A stretch of 64,000 bases of DNA from Mesorhizobium sp. CAU 1732 (GTDB lineage: Bacteria > Pseudomonadota > Alphaproteobacteria > Rhizobiales > Rhizobiaceae). Below are positions 1-8,480 of this stretch, piece by piece. The DNA lies in NCBI RefSeq assembly GCF_039888675.1, contig NZ_JBDQQR010000001.1:2852001-2916000 (forward strand). The letters run 5' to 3'. The first letter of the stretch is position 1; every line of letters starts with the position of its first letter. Below the pieces are notes generated by a model. The model made no database searches and was not told the origin of the DNA. It saw nothing but the letters and a program-made list of their open reading frames with translations. Made by a program: the position numbers and the translations under genes.

Positions 1-845
1 GAAAGCTTGATACCCGGACGGAACGCGGTCGAGAGCGTGATCTCGCCGCCCGGATCATGGCCGATCGCTTCCGCGGCGTTCTTCACGAGATTGAGGAACA
101 CCTGGATGAGCTGGTCGCGGTTGGCATAGACCGGCGGCAGCGATGGATCGTAGTCCTCGATGATCTTCACGCGGCTTGCAAAGCCGTTGCGCGCGATAGC
201 CTTCACATGGTCGAGCACGACATGGATGTTGACCGGTTGGCGGTCGATCGGACGCTCGTCCGAAAAGACCTCCATGCGATCGACAAGCGAGACGATCCTG
301 TCGGTCTCGTCCGTGATCAGTCGCGTCAAGGCGCGATCCTCGTCGGAAACCGCGGTCTCCAGAAGCTGCGCCGCGCCGCGAATGCCGGAAAGCGGGTTCT
401 TGATCTCATGGGCCAGCATCGCAGCCAGCCCTGTGACCGAGCGTGCCGCGCCGCGATGCGTCATCTGACGGTCGATCTTGTCCGCCATCGACCGTTCCTG
501 GAACATCACGACGACATAGCCGGGCAGTTCGGGCACCGGCGCGACATAGAGGTCGACCACGCGCTCGACGCCGAGGCGCGGCGACGAAATGTCGACGCGG
601 TATTCGTTGAACGGCGACCGCCGCTCGCGCACCTGTTCCACGAGCGTCAGAAGCGGACTGCCGAACGGCACGAACCGCTCCAGCCCGTCACGCGCCAGCA
701 CCGATGCGCTCGCCCGGAAGAAATCCTCCGCATCGGCATTCGCGAAGACGATCTTTCCATCGGGCGAGACCATGATCACCGGATGGCGGATCGTATTGAG
801 GACGATCGCTGCAGGATCGACCCCGGCCGGAAGACCCGTGCTCAT
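1..845 (-). CDS. ntrB: Nitrogen regulation sensor histidine kinase NtrB (3' end cut by window)
   Basis: Reading from the ATG at 845 gives a PAS-like sensor region ([20 protein letters not shown] near the N-terminus), then a HisKA H-box [20 protein letters not shown] with the phosphorylated His, then the start of an HATPase domain with the N-box sequence LVKNAAEAI. The C-terminal ATP-binding part lies beyond position 1. NtrB is a soluble kinase/phosphatase that controls NtrC in response to PII and nitrogen status. Its start overlaps the dusB stop (ATGA), the classical nifR3-ntrB-ntrC operon of alphaproteobacteria, so ntrC is expected just left of the window. Family assignment is secure; the missing end cannot be assessed. 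Confidence 0.93.
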   Translation of the reverse strand, partial: MSTGLPAGVDPAAIVLNTIRHPVIMVSPDGKIVFANADAEDFFRASASVLARDGLERFVPFGSPLLTLVEQVRERRSPFNEYRVDISSPRLGVERVVDLYVAPVPELPGYVVVMFQERSMADKIDRQMTHRGAARSVTGLAAMLAHEIKNPLSGIRGAAQLLETAVSDEDRALTRLITDETDRIVSLVDRMEVFSDERPIDRQPVNIHVVLDHVKAIARNGFASRVKIIEDYDPSLPPVYANRDQLIQVFLNLVKNAAEAIGHDPGGEITLSTAFRPGIKL

Positions 846-1867
846 GCCGCGCTCCGCATATCGGTGGATTCGCGCGCGTCGAACACCGCGCGCAGCATTG
901 AAACGACTGTCGCGGTATCCGTGGACGTCATCACGGTCTTGCGCATCGTCGCATCGGCGCCTGCCGCGTGACGATCCATGTAACAGCCGAGATGCTTGCG
1001 CGCATGGCGCAGTCCCTGTTCTTTTCCGTAAAGGTCCAACATGTCCTCGTAATGCGCGATGACGTAGTCACCGATCTCGATCGAATCCGACGGTATGCCG
1101 GACGGTGTTCGCCCATCTGCCGCTGCCGCGATGGAGCCGGCGAGCCATGGGGCTCCGTAATGTCCGCGACCGACCATGACCGCATCGGCACCCGATTGCG
1201 TGAGTATGGAAACCGCATCCTCCAAGCAGGTCACGTCGCCATTGGCGACGACCGGAATGGATACAGCGTGTTTGACGCGGGCGATTGCGCGCCAGTCGGC
1301 CCGGCCCTTGTAAAACTGGCAGCGTGTGCGGCCATGCACGGTCACCAGTTGGACCCCGGCGTCCTCGGCGCGCTTTGCGATCGACGGCGCGTTGAGCGCC
1401 GTTTCGTCCCAGCCGAGCCGCATCTTGACCGTGACCGGCACGTCCACCGCGCCGACGACAGCTTCGATCAGCGACAGCGCGTGGTCCGGCTCGCGCATGA
1501 GCGCCGATCCGCAATAGCCGCCCGTCACCTTCTTCGCAGGGCAACCCATGTTGATATCGATGACGTCGGCGCCCTCGCCGACGGCGATCCGCGCGCCCTC
1601 CGCCATCCACTCCGCGTCGCGACCGGCGAGCTGAACGACATGGATCGGCACATCGGGGCGGCGGATACGCAGCGCTGAATTGCGTCTTCCCTTGGCCAGT
1701 TCGCTGCTGGCGACCATCTCGGACACGACAAGCCCTGCCCCATGCGCCACCGCGCGTTTGCGGAACGGCTCATCGGTAATTCCCGACAAGGGCGCAAGGA
1801 ACACGCGGTTGGCGATCACGAGCCTGCCGAGACCAAGGGGCTCCGCGAGTCGAACGTGAGAAAGCAT
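842..1867 (-). CDS. dusB: tRNA-dihydrouridine synthase DusB (NifR3)
   Basis: FMN-dependent enzyme that reduces uridine to dihydrouridine in the tRNA D-loop. The 341-residue product has the family's TIM-barrel landmarks: [13 protein letters not shown] near the N-terminus, the [11 protein letters not shown] motif with the catalytic Cys a few residues later (GGYCGSALM), TVHGRTR and [13 protein letters not shown] chose the ATG at 1867 ([13 protein letters not shown]) because it gives normal family length; the open frame continues upstream to 1993 with low-similarity sequence inside the divergent promoter region. First gene of the dusB-ntrB operon, transcribed away from ispDF. Its role in tRNA modification is known for the family; regulatory coupling with ntrB is inferred from the shared operon. 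Confidence 0.95.
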   Translation of the reverse strand: MLSHVRLAEPLGLGRLVIANRVFLAPLSGITDEPFRKRAVAHGAGLVVSEMVASSELAKGRRNSALRIRRPDVPIHVVQLAGRDAEWMAEGARIAVGEGADVIDINMGCPAKKVTGGYCGSALMREPDHALSLIEAVVGAVDVPVTVKMRLGWDETALNAPSIAKRAEDAGVQLVTVHGRTRCQFYKGRADWRAIARVKHAVSIPVVANGDVTCLEDAVSILTQSGADAVMVGRGHYGAPWLAGSIAAAADGRTPSGIPSDSIEIGDYVIAHYEDMLDLYGKEQGLRHARKHLGCYMDRHAAGADATMRKTVMTSTDTATVVSMLRAVFDARESTDMRSAA

Positions 1868-1888
1868 GCACAAAAACCAAGCAAACGA

Positions 1889-1934
1889 GCAGTTTGCACA
1901 TTCAGTAACCAGAATTAGGGGTGTGTGCAACTGC
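1889..1934. promoter_or_regulatory. Imperfect inverted repeat in the dusB/ispDF divergent promoter region
   Basis: The arms GCAGTTTGCACA (1889-1900) and TGTGTGCAACTGC (1922-1934) are inverted copies of each other with one bulged base, separated by 21 bp of AT-richer sequence. A possible dusB promoter (TTGCAC, 17 bp, TACTGA on the minus strand) overlaps the repeat. It could be an operator or a hairpin near the 5' end of the dusB mRNA. No regulator is identifiable. Confidence 0.4.
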
Positions 1935-2028
1935 CAAATGCGTTTCGGGAAGCCAGCGACTGAATTGCACTGGCCATGACGCACAGGCGCCACTAAGCGT
2001 TTGGCCGACGCAAATGCAACCCCTTGGG

Positions 2029-3234
2029 ATGATGATGGGCGAAGGCAGAGTCGGAATTGTGATCGTGGCGGCAGGACGCGGGGAACGCGCGGGCCAATCC
2101 AGCGAGGGTCCGAAGCAATATCGACGCATCGGCGGCAAGGCGATCATCCGGCACACGCTCGAAGTCTTCCTGGACCATCCCGCAGTGGCAGGTGTTGCGG
2201 TGGCTATTCATCCCGATGATGAAGCCCTGTTTTCAGATGCCGCCGGCAGCCTGGCATCGAGGGTGACACTCGTTCACGGCGGTGCCAGCAGACAATCATC
2301 GACGCGGCTCGCACTCCAGGCCCTAGCAGGCTCGGATATCGACGTTGCACTGATCCATGACGCCGTGCGTCCCTTCGTCGATCATGCGCTGGTGGAACGC
2401 GTTCTCGACGGCCTGAAGCATGGCGGCGGGAGCCTGCCTGCATTGCCGGTATCCGACACGATCAAGAAATCCGCCGACAACGGCGTTGTCAGCGGCACGG
2501 TATCGCGCGACGGCCTTTTCGCCGCACAGACGCCCCAAGGGTTCCCGTTCAAAGCCATTCTCGCGGCACATGAACAGGCATCGGAGGCTGGCCGCGACGA
2601 CTTCACCGACGACGCGGCGATTGCCGAATGGGCAGGTATCCCGGTGACGATCGTCATGGGCTCGCCCGACAACATAAAACTCACCTGGGCAAGGGACATT
2701 GAAATGGCGGATGCGAGGCTTCGAGCCGCGAACAGCTTTCCAGATGTGCGCACCGGCAATGGCTACGACGTTCACGCATTCGATGAGGGTGGTCATGTAA
2801 CGCTTTGTGGTGTCGAGATTCCACACCACAAGCGCCTGTCGGGGCATTCCGATGCCGATGTCGGGCTGCACGCCCTGACCGATGCCCTGCTCGCCACATG
2901 CGGAGCGGGTGACATCGGCACGCACTTCCCGCCATCCGACATGCGTTGGAGGGGAGCGGCCTCCAAAATCTTCGTCGCGGAAGCGGTTCGCATCGTGCGC
3001 GAGCGCGGGGGCCGCATCGCGAATGCCGATATCACGCTTATCTGCGAAGCGCCCAAGATCGGCCCGCACCGTGAGGCGATGACCGATGCGCTTGGCGAGA
3101 TGCTGTCGATTTCGCGCGACCGCATCTCCGTGAAGGCTACGACCAATGAGAGGCTTGGCTTTCTCGGGCGCGAAGAGGGTATCGCCGCAATCGCCACGGC
3201 GACCGTCGTGTTTCCCGGAGAGTTGCCCACATGA
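2029..3234 (+). CDS. ispDF: Bifunctional IspD/IspF isoprenoid biosynthesis enzyme
   Basis: Fusion of two MEP-pathway enzymes. The N-terminal half is IspD (2-C-methyl-D-erythritol 4-phosphate cytidylyltransferase), with the nucleotide-binding [12 protein letters not shown] and later HDAVRPFVD. The C-terminal half from about residue 240 is IspF (MECDP synthase), with the metal-binding GYDVHAF motif and SGHSDADV. The 401-residue length is normal for alphaproteobacterial IspDF, which lack a separate ispF. Three ATG codons in a row (2029, 2032, 2035) precede the IspD core; a GGGA at 2026-2029 would favour the third. The frame is open upstream to 1921 but without homology-like sequence. The stop overlaps the ATG of the CinA-C gene (ATGA), so the two are probably co-transcribed. 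Confidence 0.95.
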   Translation: MMMGEGRVGIVIVAAGRGERAGQSSEGPKQYRRIGGKAIIRHTLEVFLDHPAVAGVAVAIHPDDEALFSDAAGSLASRVTLVHGGASRQSSTRLALQALAGSDIDVALIHDAVRPFVDHALVERVLDGLKHGGGSLPALPVSDTIKKSADNGVVSGTVSRDGLFAAQTPQGFPFKAILAAHEQASEAGRDDFTDDAAIAEWAGIPVTIVMGSPDNIKLTWARDIEMADARLRAANSFPDVRTGNGYDVHAFDEGGHVTLCGVEIPHHKRLSGHSDADVGLHALTDALLATCGAGDIGTHFPPSDMRWRGAASKIFVAEAVRIVRERGGRIANADITLICEAPKIGPHREAMTDALGEMLSISRDRISVKATTNERLGFLGREEGIAAIATATVVFPGELPT

Positions 3235-3728
3235 TGGACCCCACGCCCCCCTTCGATCCGATCGCGCAATTGTTTCTCGATACCTGCGCTTCGCACGGCA
3301 TCCTCGCGGCCACCGCCGAATCGTGTACCGGTGGACTGATCATCGCGCTTTTGACCGACATTCCAGGGTCTTCATCGATGGTGGACCGCGGCTTCGTGAC
3401 CTATTCCAACGCAGCGAAGATCGAGATGCTGGGCGTCTCGCAAGACACGCTCGACACCTATGGCGCCGTATCTCGCGAAACCGCATTGGAGATGGCTGCC
3501 GGCGCGTTGGCGCATTCGAACGCTGGTGTCGCGCTATCCGTGACGGGTATTGCCGGGCCGGATGGCGGCAGTGCCGAAAAGCCGGTGGGATTGGTTTGGT
3601 TCGGCGTCGCGGTCAAGGATCGGAAGCCCATCGCAGAACACCGCATCTTCGACAATCGCGGGCGCGATTTCATTCGCCGGGAGACAGTTCGCACCGCGTT
3701 GGAACTCGGCATACGAGCCCTCACCTGA
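3231..3728 (+). CDS. CinA C-terminal-domain protein (PncC-type nicotinamide-nucleotide amidohydrolase)
   Basis: A 165-residue stand-alone CinA-C domain. The signature [10 protein letters not shown] (about residues 28-37) and later [18 protein letters not shown] match the family that hydrolyses nicotinamide mononucleotide to nicotinate mononucleotide in pyridine-nucleotide recycling. The N-terminal MoCF-like domain of full-length CinA is absent, as in E. coli PncC. Starts within the ispDF stop (ATGA) and ends about 6 bp before a RIME-like palindromic element. Enzymatic activity is inferred from family membership. Cytosolic; no signal peptide. Confidence 0.88.
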   Translation: MMDPTPPFDPIAQLFLDTCASHGILAATAESCTGGLIIALLTDIPGSSSMVDRGFVTYSNAAKIEMLGVSQDTLDTYGAVSRETALEMAAGALAHSNAGVALSVTGIAGPDGGSAEKPVGLVWFGVAVKDRKPIAEHRIFDNRGRDFIRRETVRTALELGIRALT

Positions 3729-3734
3729 CCGCCT

Positions 3735-3835
3735 AAAGCGCGTCGCGATCTTTCAGATTCGCTTCCCGCGCTTTATGTCCTTGTTTTCATGCATGTCGTT
3801 GTCCCAAAACCGGTTCCCACTTTTGGGCGACATGC
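3735..3835. repeat. RIME1-like intergenic mosaic element (two palindromes)
   Basis: About 100 bp between two convergent genes is made of two palindromes. Palindrome 1: AAAGCGCG (3735-3742) paired with CGCGCTTT (3767-3774). Palindrome 2: GCATGTCG plus CCCAAAA (3791-3798 and 3803-3809) paired with TTTTGGG plus CGACATGC (3821-3835), around a central AACCGGTT. Size, two-palindrome layout and position between genes match the Rhizobium-specific intergenic mosaic elements. It may also end transcription from both sides. Naming it RIME1 rests on recall of that family, not on alignment. Confidence 0.75.
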
Positions 3836-3836
3836 A

Positions 3837-4304
3837 TTAGGCGACGCCCGCGTCGCGCCGTCCGTAGACGACGTCGGCGCGCTTCTCGAACGCCTCCGCG
3901 AACATGCGGAACGCGCGATCGAACATCGCCCCCATCAAGGCGCCGAGAATCCGGCTTTTGAATTCGTAGTCGATGAAGAAGTGGATCGTGGTACCGCCAC
4001 CGGGCAACGCTTCGAAGCGCCAGAGATTGTTGAGGTATTTGAACGGCCCGTCGACATATTTGACGTCGATGCGGTTTTCCTCGGGCTTCAGAACGACCTG
4101 GCTGGTGAAGGTCTCCTTGATCGCCTTGTATCCGACAGTCATGTCGGCGACGAGCAGTGTCACGCCGTCGCGCTCCTTGCGCGAGCGCACGTTCAGAGCC
4201 TCGCACATCGGCAGGAATTCGGGATAACTCTCGACATCGGCAACCAGCGCGAACATCTCGTCAGGCGTGTGCGAGACCCGTCTCGTCGTTTCGTATTTCG
4301 GCAT
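3837..4304 (-). CDS. RatA/COQ10-type START-domain ubiquinone-binding protein
   Basis: A 155-residue SRPBCC (START-like) protein with family sequences RRVSHTPDEMFALVADVESY near the N-terminus and FFIDYEFKSRILGALMG near the C-terminus. Mitochondrial COQ10 homologues bind coenzyme Q and support its use in respiration; the E. coli homologue RatA has been described as a toxin acting on ribosomes. In alphaproteobacteria the COQ10-like role is more likely, which is inference. The start MPKYETT at 4304 follows the lipA stop by 4 bp, so it is translated as the last gene of the lpdA-lipA cluster; upstream in-frame codons lie inside lipA. It ends next to the RIME-like element. Confidence 0.88.
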   Translation of the reverse strand: MPKYETTRRVSHTPDEMFALVADVESYPEFLPMCEALNVRSRKERDGVTLLVADMTVGYKAIKETFTSQVVLKPEENRIDVKYVDGPFKYLNNLWRFEALPGGGTTIHFFIDYEFKSRILGALMGAMFDRAFRMFAEAFEKRADVVYGRRDAGVA

Positions 4305-4308
4305 GGGA

Positions 4309-5280
4309 TCAGACGGCCGCTGCGATCTTGGCAGCACGGTTGGCCCGCAGCCGCTCGAAATCCTCGCCGGCATGATGCGACGAGCGCGTGAGCGGGCTGG
4401 ATGCGACCATCAGGAAGCCCTTCGCATACGCCACTGTCTCGTACGACCGGAATTCGTCGGGCGTTACGAACGCCTTCACCGGGTGATGCTTCTTGGAGGG
4501 GGCGAGATACTGCCCGATGGTCATGAAATCGACCTGTGCGGACCGAAGGTCATCCATGAGTTGCAGGATTTCGTTCCGCTCTTCGCCGAGCCCGACCATG
4601 ATGCCGGACTTGGTGAAGATGGTGGGGTCGATCTCCTTGACCCGCTGAAGCAGGCGGATCGAATGGAAGTAGCGCGCACCCGGCCGAACGGTCAAATAGT
4701 TCGACGGGACGGTTTCGAGATTGTGGTTGAAGACGTCGGGCCTCGCCGCGACGACGATTTCGAGCGCTCGTGCGCTATCCTTGCGCAGGAAGTCCGGCGT
4801 CAGGATTTCAATCGTCGTGTTGGGCGATGTCGCGCGGATGGCATGGATGACGTCGGCGAAATGCTGCGCACCGCCATCGGCAAGATCGTCGCGATCGACC
4901 GACGTTATCACCACATGGCTAAGGCCCATCTTGGCGACGGCCTTGGCGACGTTTTCGGGTTCGTCCGGGTCGAGTGCGGTGGGGATTCCGGTCGCGACAT
5001 TGCAGAACGCGCAGGCGCGGGTGCAAATCTCGCCCATGATCATGAAGGTGGCGTGCTTCTTCTCCCAGCATTCGCCAATATTCGGGCAGCCAGCCTCTTC
5101 GCAGACAGTCACAAGACGGTGCGACTTAACGATCTCTCGCGTCTCGAGATAACCCTTCGACACAGGCGCTTTGACACGAATCCATTCCGGCTTGCGCAGC
5201 ACCTCCTGATCGGGGCGATGCGCCTTTTCAGGATGGCGTGGCCGTGCCTGTGTGGAGACGGTGTCGAGGACGGTGACCAT
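4309..5280 (-). CDS. lipA: Lipoyl synthase
   Basis: Radical-SAM enzyme that inserts two sulfurs into octanoyl groups on lipoyl domains. Both cluster motifs are visible: the auxiliary 4Fe-4S ligands in [13 protein letters not shown] (about residues 65-77) and the radical-[13 protein letters not shown] shortly after. The RSSHHAGE tail carries the conserved C-terminal Arg-Ser-Ser. Length of 323 residues is normal. The start MVTVLDTVS at 5280 was chosen over an upstream in-frame ATG because it matches family length. Sits downstream of lpdA and the pdh genes, whose three lipoyl-dependent components need this cofactor, so the locus supplies the enzyme complex and its cofactor together. Confidence 0.97.
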   Translation of the reverse strand: MVTVLDTVSTQARPRHPEKAHRPDQEVLRKPEWIRVKAPVSKGYLETREIVKSHRLVTVCEEAGCPNIGECWEKKHATFMIMGEICTRACAFCNVATGIPTALDPDEPENVAKAVAKMGLSHVVITSVDRDDLADGGAQHFADVIHAIRATSPNTTIEILTPDFLRKDSARALEIVVAARPDVFNHNLETVPSNYLTVRPGARYFHSIRLLQRVKEIDPTIFTKSGIMVGLGEERNEILQLMDDLRSAQVDFMTIGQYLAPSKKHHPVKAFVTPDEFRSYETVAYAKGFLMVASSPLTRSSHHAGEDFERLRANRAAKIAAAV

Positions 5281-5358
5281 GTCTGCTCCGCTGCGAATCC
5301 CGAAAGGGAAAAAGCCCTTCCGCATCACGGTACTATAGGGTTCGCAGCACAAAAATGT

Positions 5359-5384
5359 AAGGCCGCCACGAGCATGGCGGCCTT
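5359..5384 (-). terminator. Rho-independent terminator downstream of the GlsB-like gene
   Basis: Perfect 10-bp stem AAGGCCGCCA / TGGCGGCCTT with a 6-nt loop; read on the minus strand it is followed after four bases by a T-run (TACATTTTTG). It lies between the GlsB-like gene and lipA, so lipA probably also has its own promoter or receives reduced readthrough. Confidence 0.75.
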
Positions 5385-5409
5385 GTCGAAATGCAGGTCT
5401 CGGCTGCGT

Positions 5410-5664
5410 CTAGCGCCGGACAGCGCGCCCGATCGCAATCAGGATGCAGGCACCGATGAACCCGACGATGAGGTAGATCAGAATACCGGTGCCGGTATAG
5501 ATACCCAACACGCTCAGGAGGAAGTTGAGCGCTGCCGCGCCAATGATGCCGAGCACGATGTTCATGAGAATGCCCATGTTGCTCTTCATGAACTGTTCGG
5601 CCAGCCAGCCGGCAAGGCCGCCGACGATGATTGCGCCCAAAAGGCCCATTCCGTTGAGATCCAT
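5410..5664 (-). CDS. GlsB/YeaQ/YmgE-family small membrane protein
   Basis: An 84-residue, very hydrophobic protein with the family pattern: GLLGAIIVGGLAGWLAEQFM near the N-terminus, then NIVLGIIGAAALNFLLSVLG, then a third membrane segment and a basic end (GRAVRR). Three transmembrane helices are likely. The family ('transglycosylase-associated protein') is widespread and stress-linked in some bacteria, but no biochemical role is established. The ATG at 5664 has AGGAGAT about 8 nt upstream, which decides the start over an in-frame ATG 30 nt earlier. Located between lpdA and lipA, followed by a terminator. Confidence 0.85.
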   Translation of the reverse strand: MDLNGMGLLGAIIVGGLAGWLAEQFMKSNMGILMNIVLGIIGAAALNFLLSVLGIYTGTGILIYLIVGFIGACILIAIGRAVRR

Positions 5665-5763
5665 CACCCATCTCCTCGCGTGTTCGGGGATCATTCCGCG
5701 TGATAAACGCCTCTGCCGGACACTGGTTCCCGCGAGCCGAAAAACTGCCGCTGCATTAGCGAC

Positions 5764-7230
5764 TTAAATGTTCAGCGCCTTGCCATACGCGTCCAGAACA
5801 CTTTCCTTCATCATCTCGGACAGGGTGGGGTGCGGGAAGATCGTGTGCATCAGTTCTTCTTCCGTCGTCTCAAGATTCATTGCCACGACGAAACCCTGTA
5901 TGAGTTCGGTGACTTCTGCGCCGACCATGTGCGCGCCGAGAAGCTGACCGGTCTTCTTGTCGAAGATCGTTTTAACCAGCCCCTGGTCTTCGCCGAGAGC
6001 GACGGCCTTGCCGTTTGCCACGAACGGGAACCTGCCGACCCGGATATCATGCCCAGCCTCTTTCGCCTTGGCTTCCGTCAACCCCACCGAGGCCACCTGG
6101 GGAGTGCAGTAGGTGCAGCCGGGGACCAATGCGCGGTCGAGCGGATGAACGTCGTGGCCCGCAATCTTCTCGACGCAGATGACGCCTTCGTGCTCCGCCT
6201 TGTGCGCGAGCATCGGCGGCCCGGCAACGTCGCCGATCGCGTAGATGCCCGCGACGTTCGTGCGTCCATAGCCATCGATGGCGATCGCGCCGCGTTCGAG
6301 CTTTACGCCGACATCCTCAAGGCCGAGATTTTCGGTGTTGCACTGGACACCGACCGCCGAAATCAGCCGATCGGCAGTGAGCTTCTCGACGGACCCGTCC
6401 TTCTTCTCGATGTGGGCGGTGACCGTGTCCTTGCCTTTCTCGACCTTCGTTACCTTGGCCTCGAGAACGAACTTCAAGCCCTGCTTCTCGAACCGCTTTT
6501 GCGCGAATTTCGAGATTTCCGCATCTTCGACCGGCATGATCTGCGGCATCAGTTCGACCACCGTCACGTCGACGCCCATGGTGCGATAGAACGATGCGAA
6601 CTCGATGCCGATCGCGCCAGACCCCATGACCAGCAACGACTTCGGCATGGCGGCCGGCACCATCGCCTCGAAATAGGTCCAGATCAGCTTGCCGTCCGGC
6701 TCGATGCCTGGAAGCGTGCGCGGCCGTGCGCCGGTCGCGACAATGATGTGCTTTGCCGCATAAGTCCCCTCCCCCAAGGTGTTCTTCGGGGCCGGAACCT
6801 GCGGCTCCATGGGCTTCTTGCTCGTCTTGGAGACGGTGATCTCGCCAGGCTTGTCGCCGGATGCGGCCTTGGTGAGCTTGGCCTCGCCCCAGATGACATC
6901 GACCTTGTTCTTCTTCATGAGCATGCCGACGCCGCCATTCATGCGCGCCGCAATGCCGCGCGAGCGTTCGACGATGCCTTTGAGGTCGGGCTTCACCGTG
7001 CCTTCGATGGTCAGCCCGTAATCCTTGGCATGGCTGGCCAGATGCATGACCTCGGCCGAGCGCAGCAAGGCCTTGGTCGGGATGCAGCCCCAGTTCGAAC
7101 AGATGCCGGCCAGATGTTCGCGCTCCACGATCGCCGTCTTGAGCCCGAGCTGCGCCGCCCGGATCGCGGCGACGTAGCCGCCTGGCCCCGCACCGATGAT
7201 GATGACGTCGTAAGTGGCAGCCACACGCAT
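5764..7230 (-). CDS. lpdA: Dihydrolipoamide dehydrogenase (E3)
   Basis: FAD enzyme that reoxidises dihydrolipoyl groups of the pyruvate dehydrogenase complex with NAD+. Visible features: FAD-binding VIIIGAGPGGYVAAIRAAQLG at the N-terminus, the redox-active disulfide in GICSNWGCIPTKA (about residues 42-54), the NAD-binding VMGSGAIGIEFASFYRTMG, the second FAD contact YAIGDVAGPPMLAHKAEHEG and the catalytic HPHPTLSE near the C-terminus. The insert around residues 130-160 (KTSKKPMEPQVPAPKN) is longer than in E. coli Lpd. The ATG at 7230 sits almost directly after GAGGAGA; the in-frame GTG two codons later has better spacing and could be the true start. Proximity to pdhABC suggests the PDH-dedicated E3. 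Confidence 0.96.
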   Translation of the reverse strand: MRVAATYDVIIIGAGPGGYVAAIRAAQLGLKTAIVEREHLAGICSNWGCIPTKALLRSAEVMHLASHAKDYGLTIEGTVKPDLKGIVERSRGIAARMNGGVGMLMKKNKVDVIWGEAKLTKAASGDKPGEITVSKTSKKPMEPQVPAPKNTLGEGTYAAKHIIVATGARPRTLPGIEPDGKLIWTYFEAMVPAAMPKSLLVMGSGAIGIEFASFYRTMGVDVTVVELMPQIMPVEDAEISKFAQKRFEKQGLKFVLEAKVTKVEKGKDTVTAHIEKKDGSVEKLTADRLISAVGVQCNTENLGLEDVGVKLERGAIAIDGYGRTNVAGIYAIGDVAGPPMLAHKAEHEGVICVEKIAGHDVHPLDRALVPGCTYCTPQVASVGLTEAKAKEAGHDIRVGRFPFVANGKAVALGEDQGLVKTIFDKKTGQLLGAHMVGAEVTELIQGFVVAMNLETTEEELMHTIFPHPTLSEMMKESVLDAYGKALNI

Positions 7231-7239
7231 TCTCCTCGA

Positions 7240-7878
7240 TCAGATTCCCAGCATCATCCGCACAATGGGCTCCAGCCCCTTGCCGATGGCGCGTGTATTG
7301 TCGGCGTCCAGATGGACGCCATCGGTCGGCGACGTACGGGCGACGGAGCCCGCATCGAAGAAGCCGCAATCCTCGAGATCGGCAAGATCGGAATAGAAGC
7401 TTGCCAGCATCTGCGACTGCTCGACACCGCCCGAGAAGATCGCCGCGAAATCCGGATCGGCCGTCTCCGACAAAGCCGGCGGCGAGACGATCAGAACCTC
7501 CGGCGCCGCCGCGCCGAATGGATAGGGATGCAGGCGCACGAGATTGATCAGGCGCTGCATGCCCTGTTTCGCGCCGATCGCGTGGCCGCAGATGAACGGC
7601 TTCATGTCGTTGGCGCCGAGCATCAGGATCACCAGGTCAAGCGGCGCGTGCGTCATCAGGATGGTCGGAAGGACGCTTGCGCCGTTCCGGTCGGCGGCAG
7701 CCAGATGATCGTCAAACGCAGTGGTCCGCCCGTTCAGGCCTTCGGCGATGACCTCCACGCCATCGCCCAGAAGCGACTGAAGGACGCTCGGCCAGCGAAC
7801 GTCTAGCGGATGACGGTCCTGCGTCTCCGCGTCGTAGCCCCATGTCAGCGAGTCGCCGTAACAGAGGATCGTTTTCAT
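7240..7878 (-). CDS. SGNH/GDSL esterase (arylesterase/acyltransferase type)
   Basis: A 212-residue SGNH hydrolase. The four blocks are clear: ILCYGDSLTWG (nucleophile Ser), GLNGRTT (oxyanion Gly), LMLGANDMK (Asn) and DGVHLD (Asp/His). The overall pattern, including DVRWPSVLQ, HAPLDLVILMLGAND and GVEQS, closely resembles the Mycobacterium smegmatis acyltransferase and rhizobial arylesterases. No signal peptide, so probably cytosolic; the natural substrate is unknown. The ATG at 7878 with GAGGG upstream is preferred over a GTG two codons earlier. It ends 9 bp before the lpdA start and follows the HdeD-like gene, so it is probably part of the pdh-lpd transcript although it has no obvious role in it. 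Confidence 0.9.
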   Translation of the reverse strand: MKTILCYGDSLTWGYDAETQDRHPLDVRWPSVLQSLLGDGVEVIAEGLNGRTTAFDDHLAAADRNGASVLPTILMTHAPLDLVILMLGANDMKPFICGHAIGAKQGMQRLINLVRLHPYPFGAAAPEVLIVSPPALSETADPDFAAIFSGGVEQSQMLASFYSDLADLEDCGFFDAGSVARTSPTDGVHLDADNTRAIGKGLEPIVRMMLGI

Positions 7879-7899
7879 CCGCACGCCCTCACTGCACGA

Positions 7900-8442
7900 T
7901 CAAAGTCTGCGCAGACCGAGCGCGATGAACAGGAAGAGCACGCCGTTCGAGATCAGTTCGACCCCGAGCAGGATACCGAGGATCGACGACGCCGAGAACG
8001 GAAAGTCGGCAAGGATCATCACGCCGAGCGCCAGCGAAACGATGCCGGAAAACAAGATCCAGCCCCATCCCGACACCGAGCGCAGCGAGAACGAGTACAT
8101 GATCTTCACCGCGCCCGTGGCGATGAACAGCACCGCCACCAGAAGCGTCAGCGAAACCATTCCCGCAAGCGGATCGAAGATCAGCGACAGCCCGACCACG
8201 AGGGTCAGGACGCCGAACAGCATCGACCAGATGAATCCGCCCCAACCCTGCATACGAAACGACTGGATGATCTGAACCGCACCCAGAAGGCTGAACACCC
8301 AGCCGGCCATCAGCGTTGCGGCGAGCGTCGCCGCGAACGGGTTGAGAAGCGCCAATACGCCGCCTACGAGCGATATGATGGCCAGAACAGCCATCCACAC
8401 CCAGGAATTCCGAAGCTTTTCACGATGCACGACGACAGCCAT
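7900..8442 (-). CDS. HdeD-family (DUF308) membrane protein
   Basis: A 180-residue protein with about six hydrophobic segments and the DUF308 internal repeat look (for example WVWMAVLAIISLVGGVLALL and LFGVLTLVVGLSLIFDPLAG). HdeD proteins are inner-membrane proteins linked to acid stress in enterobacteria; here the function is unknown. A GGAGGT lies 6 nt before the ATG at 8442, which is better spaced than the ATG at 8448 that directly abuts it. It sits between pdhC and the SGNH esterase gene, preceded by a GC-rich hairpin. Confidence 0.83.
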   Translation of the reverse strand: MAVVVHREKLRNSWVWMAVLAIISLVGGVLALLNPFAATLAATLMAGWVFSLLGAVQIIQSFRMQGWGGFIWSMLFGVLTLVVGLSLIFDPLAGMVSLTLLVAVLFIATGAVKIMYSFSLRSVSGWGWILFSGIVSLALGVMILADFPFSASSILGILLGVELISNGVLFLFIALGLRRL

Positions 8443-8460
8443 GGACATACCTCCGGATTA

Positions 8461-8479
8461 TCCGGGCACCACGCCCGGA
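8461..8479 (-). other. GC-rich hairpin between pdhC and the HdeD-like gene
   Basis: TCCGGGC / GCCCGGA stem of 7 bp with a 5-nt loop, immediately after the pdhC stop and just before the Shine-Dalgarno of the next gene. There is no T-run, so it looks more like a transcript-stabilising or partial attenuation hairpin than a full terminator. Confidence 0.5.
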
Positions 8480-8480
8480 C

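Noticed and set aside
5830..7806. 658-codon plus-strand open frame opposite lpdA and the SGNH esterase gene
   Set aside because: Shadow of the codon bias of lpdA; no domain features.
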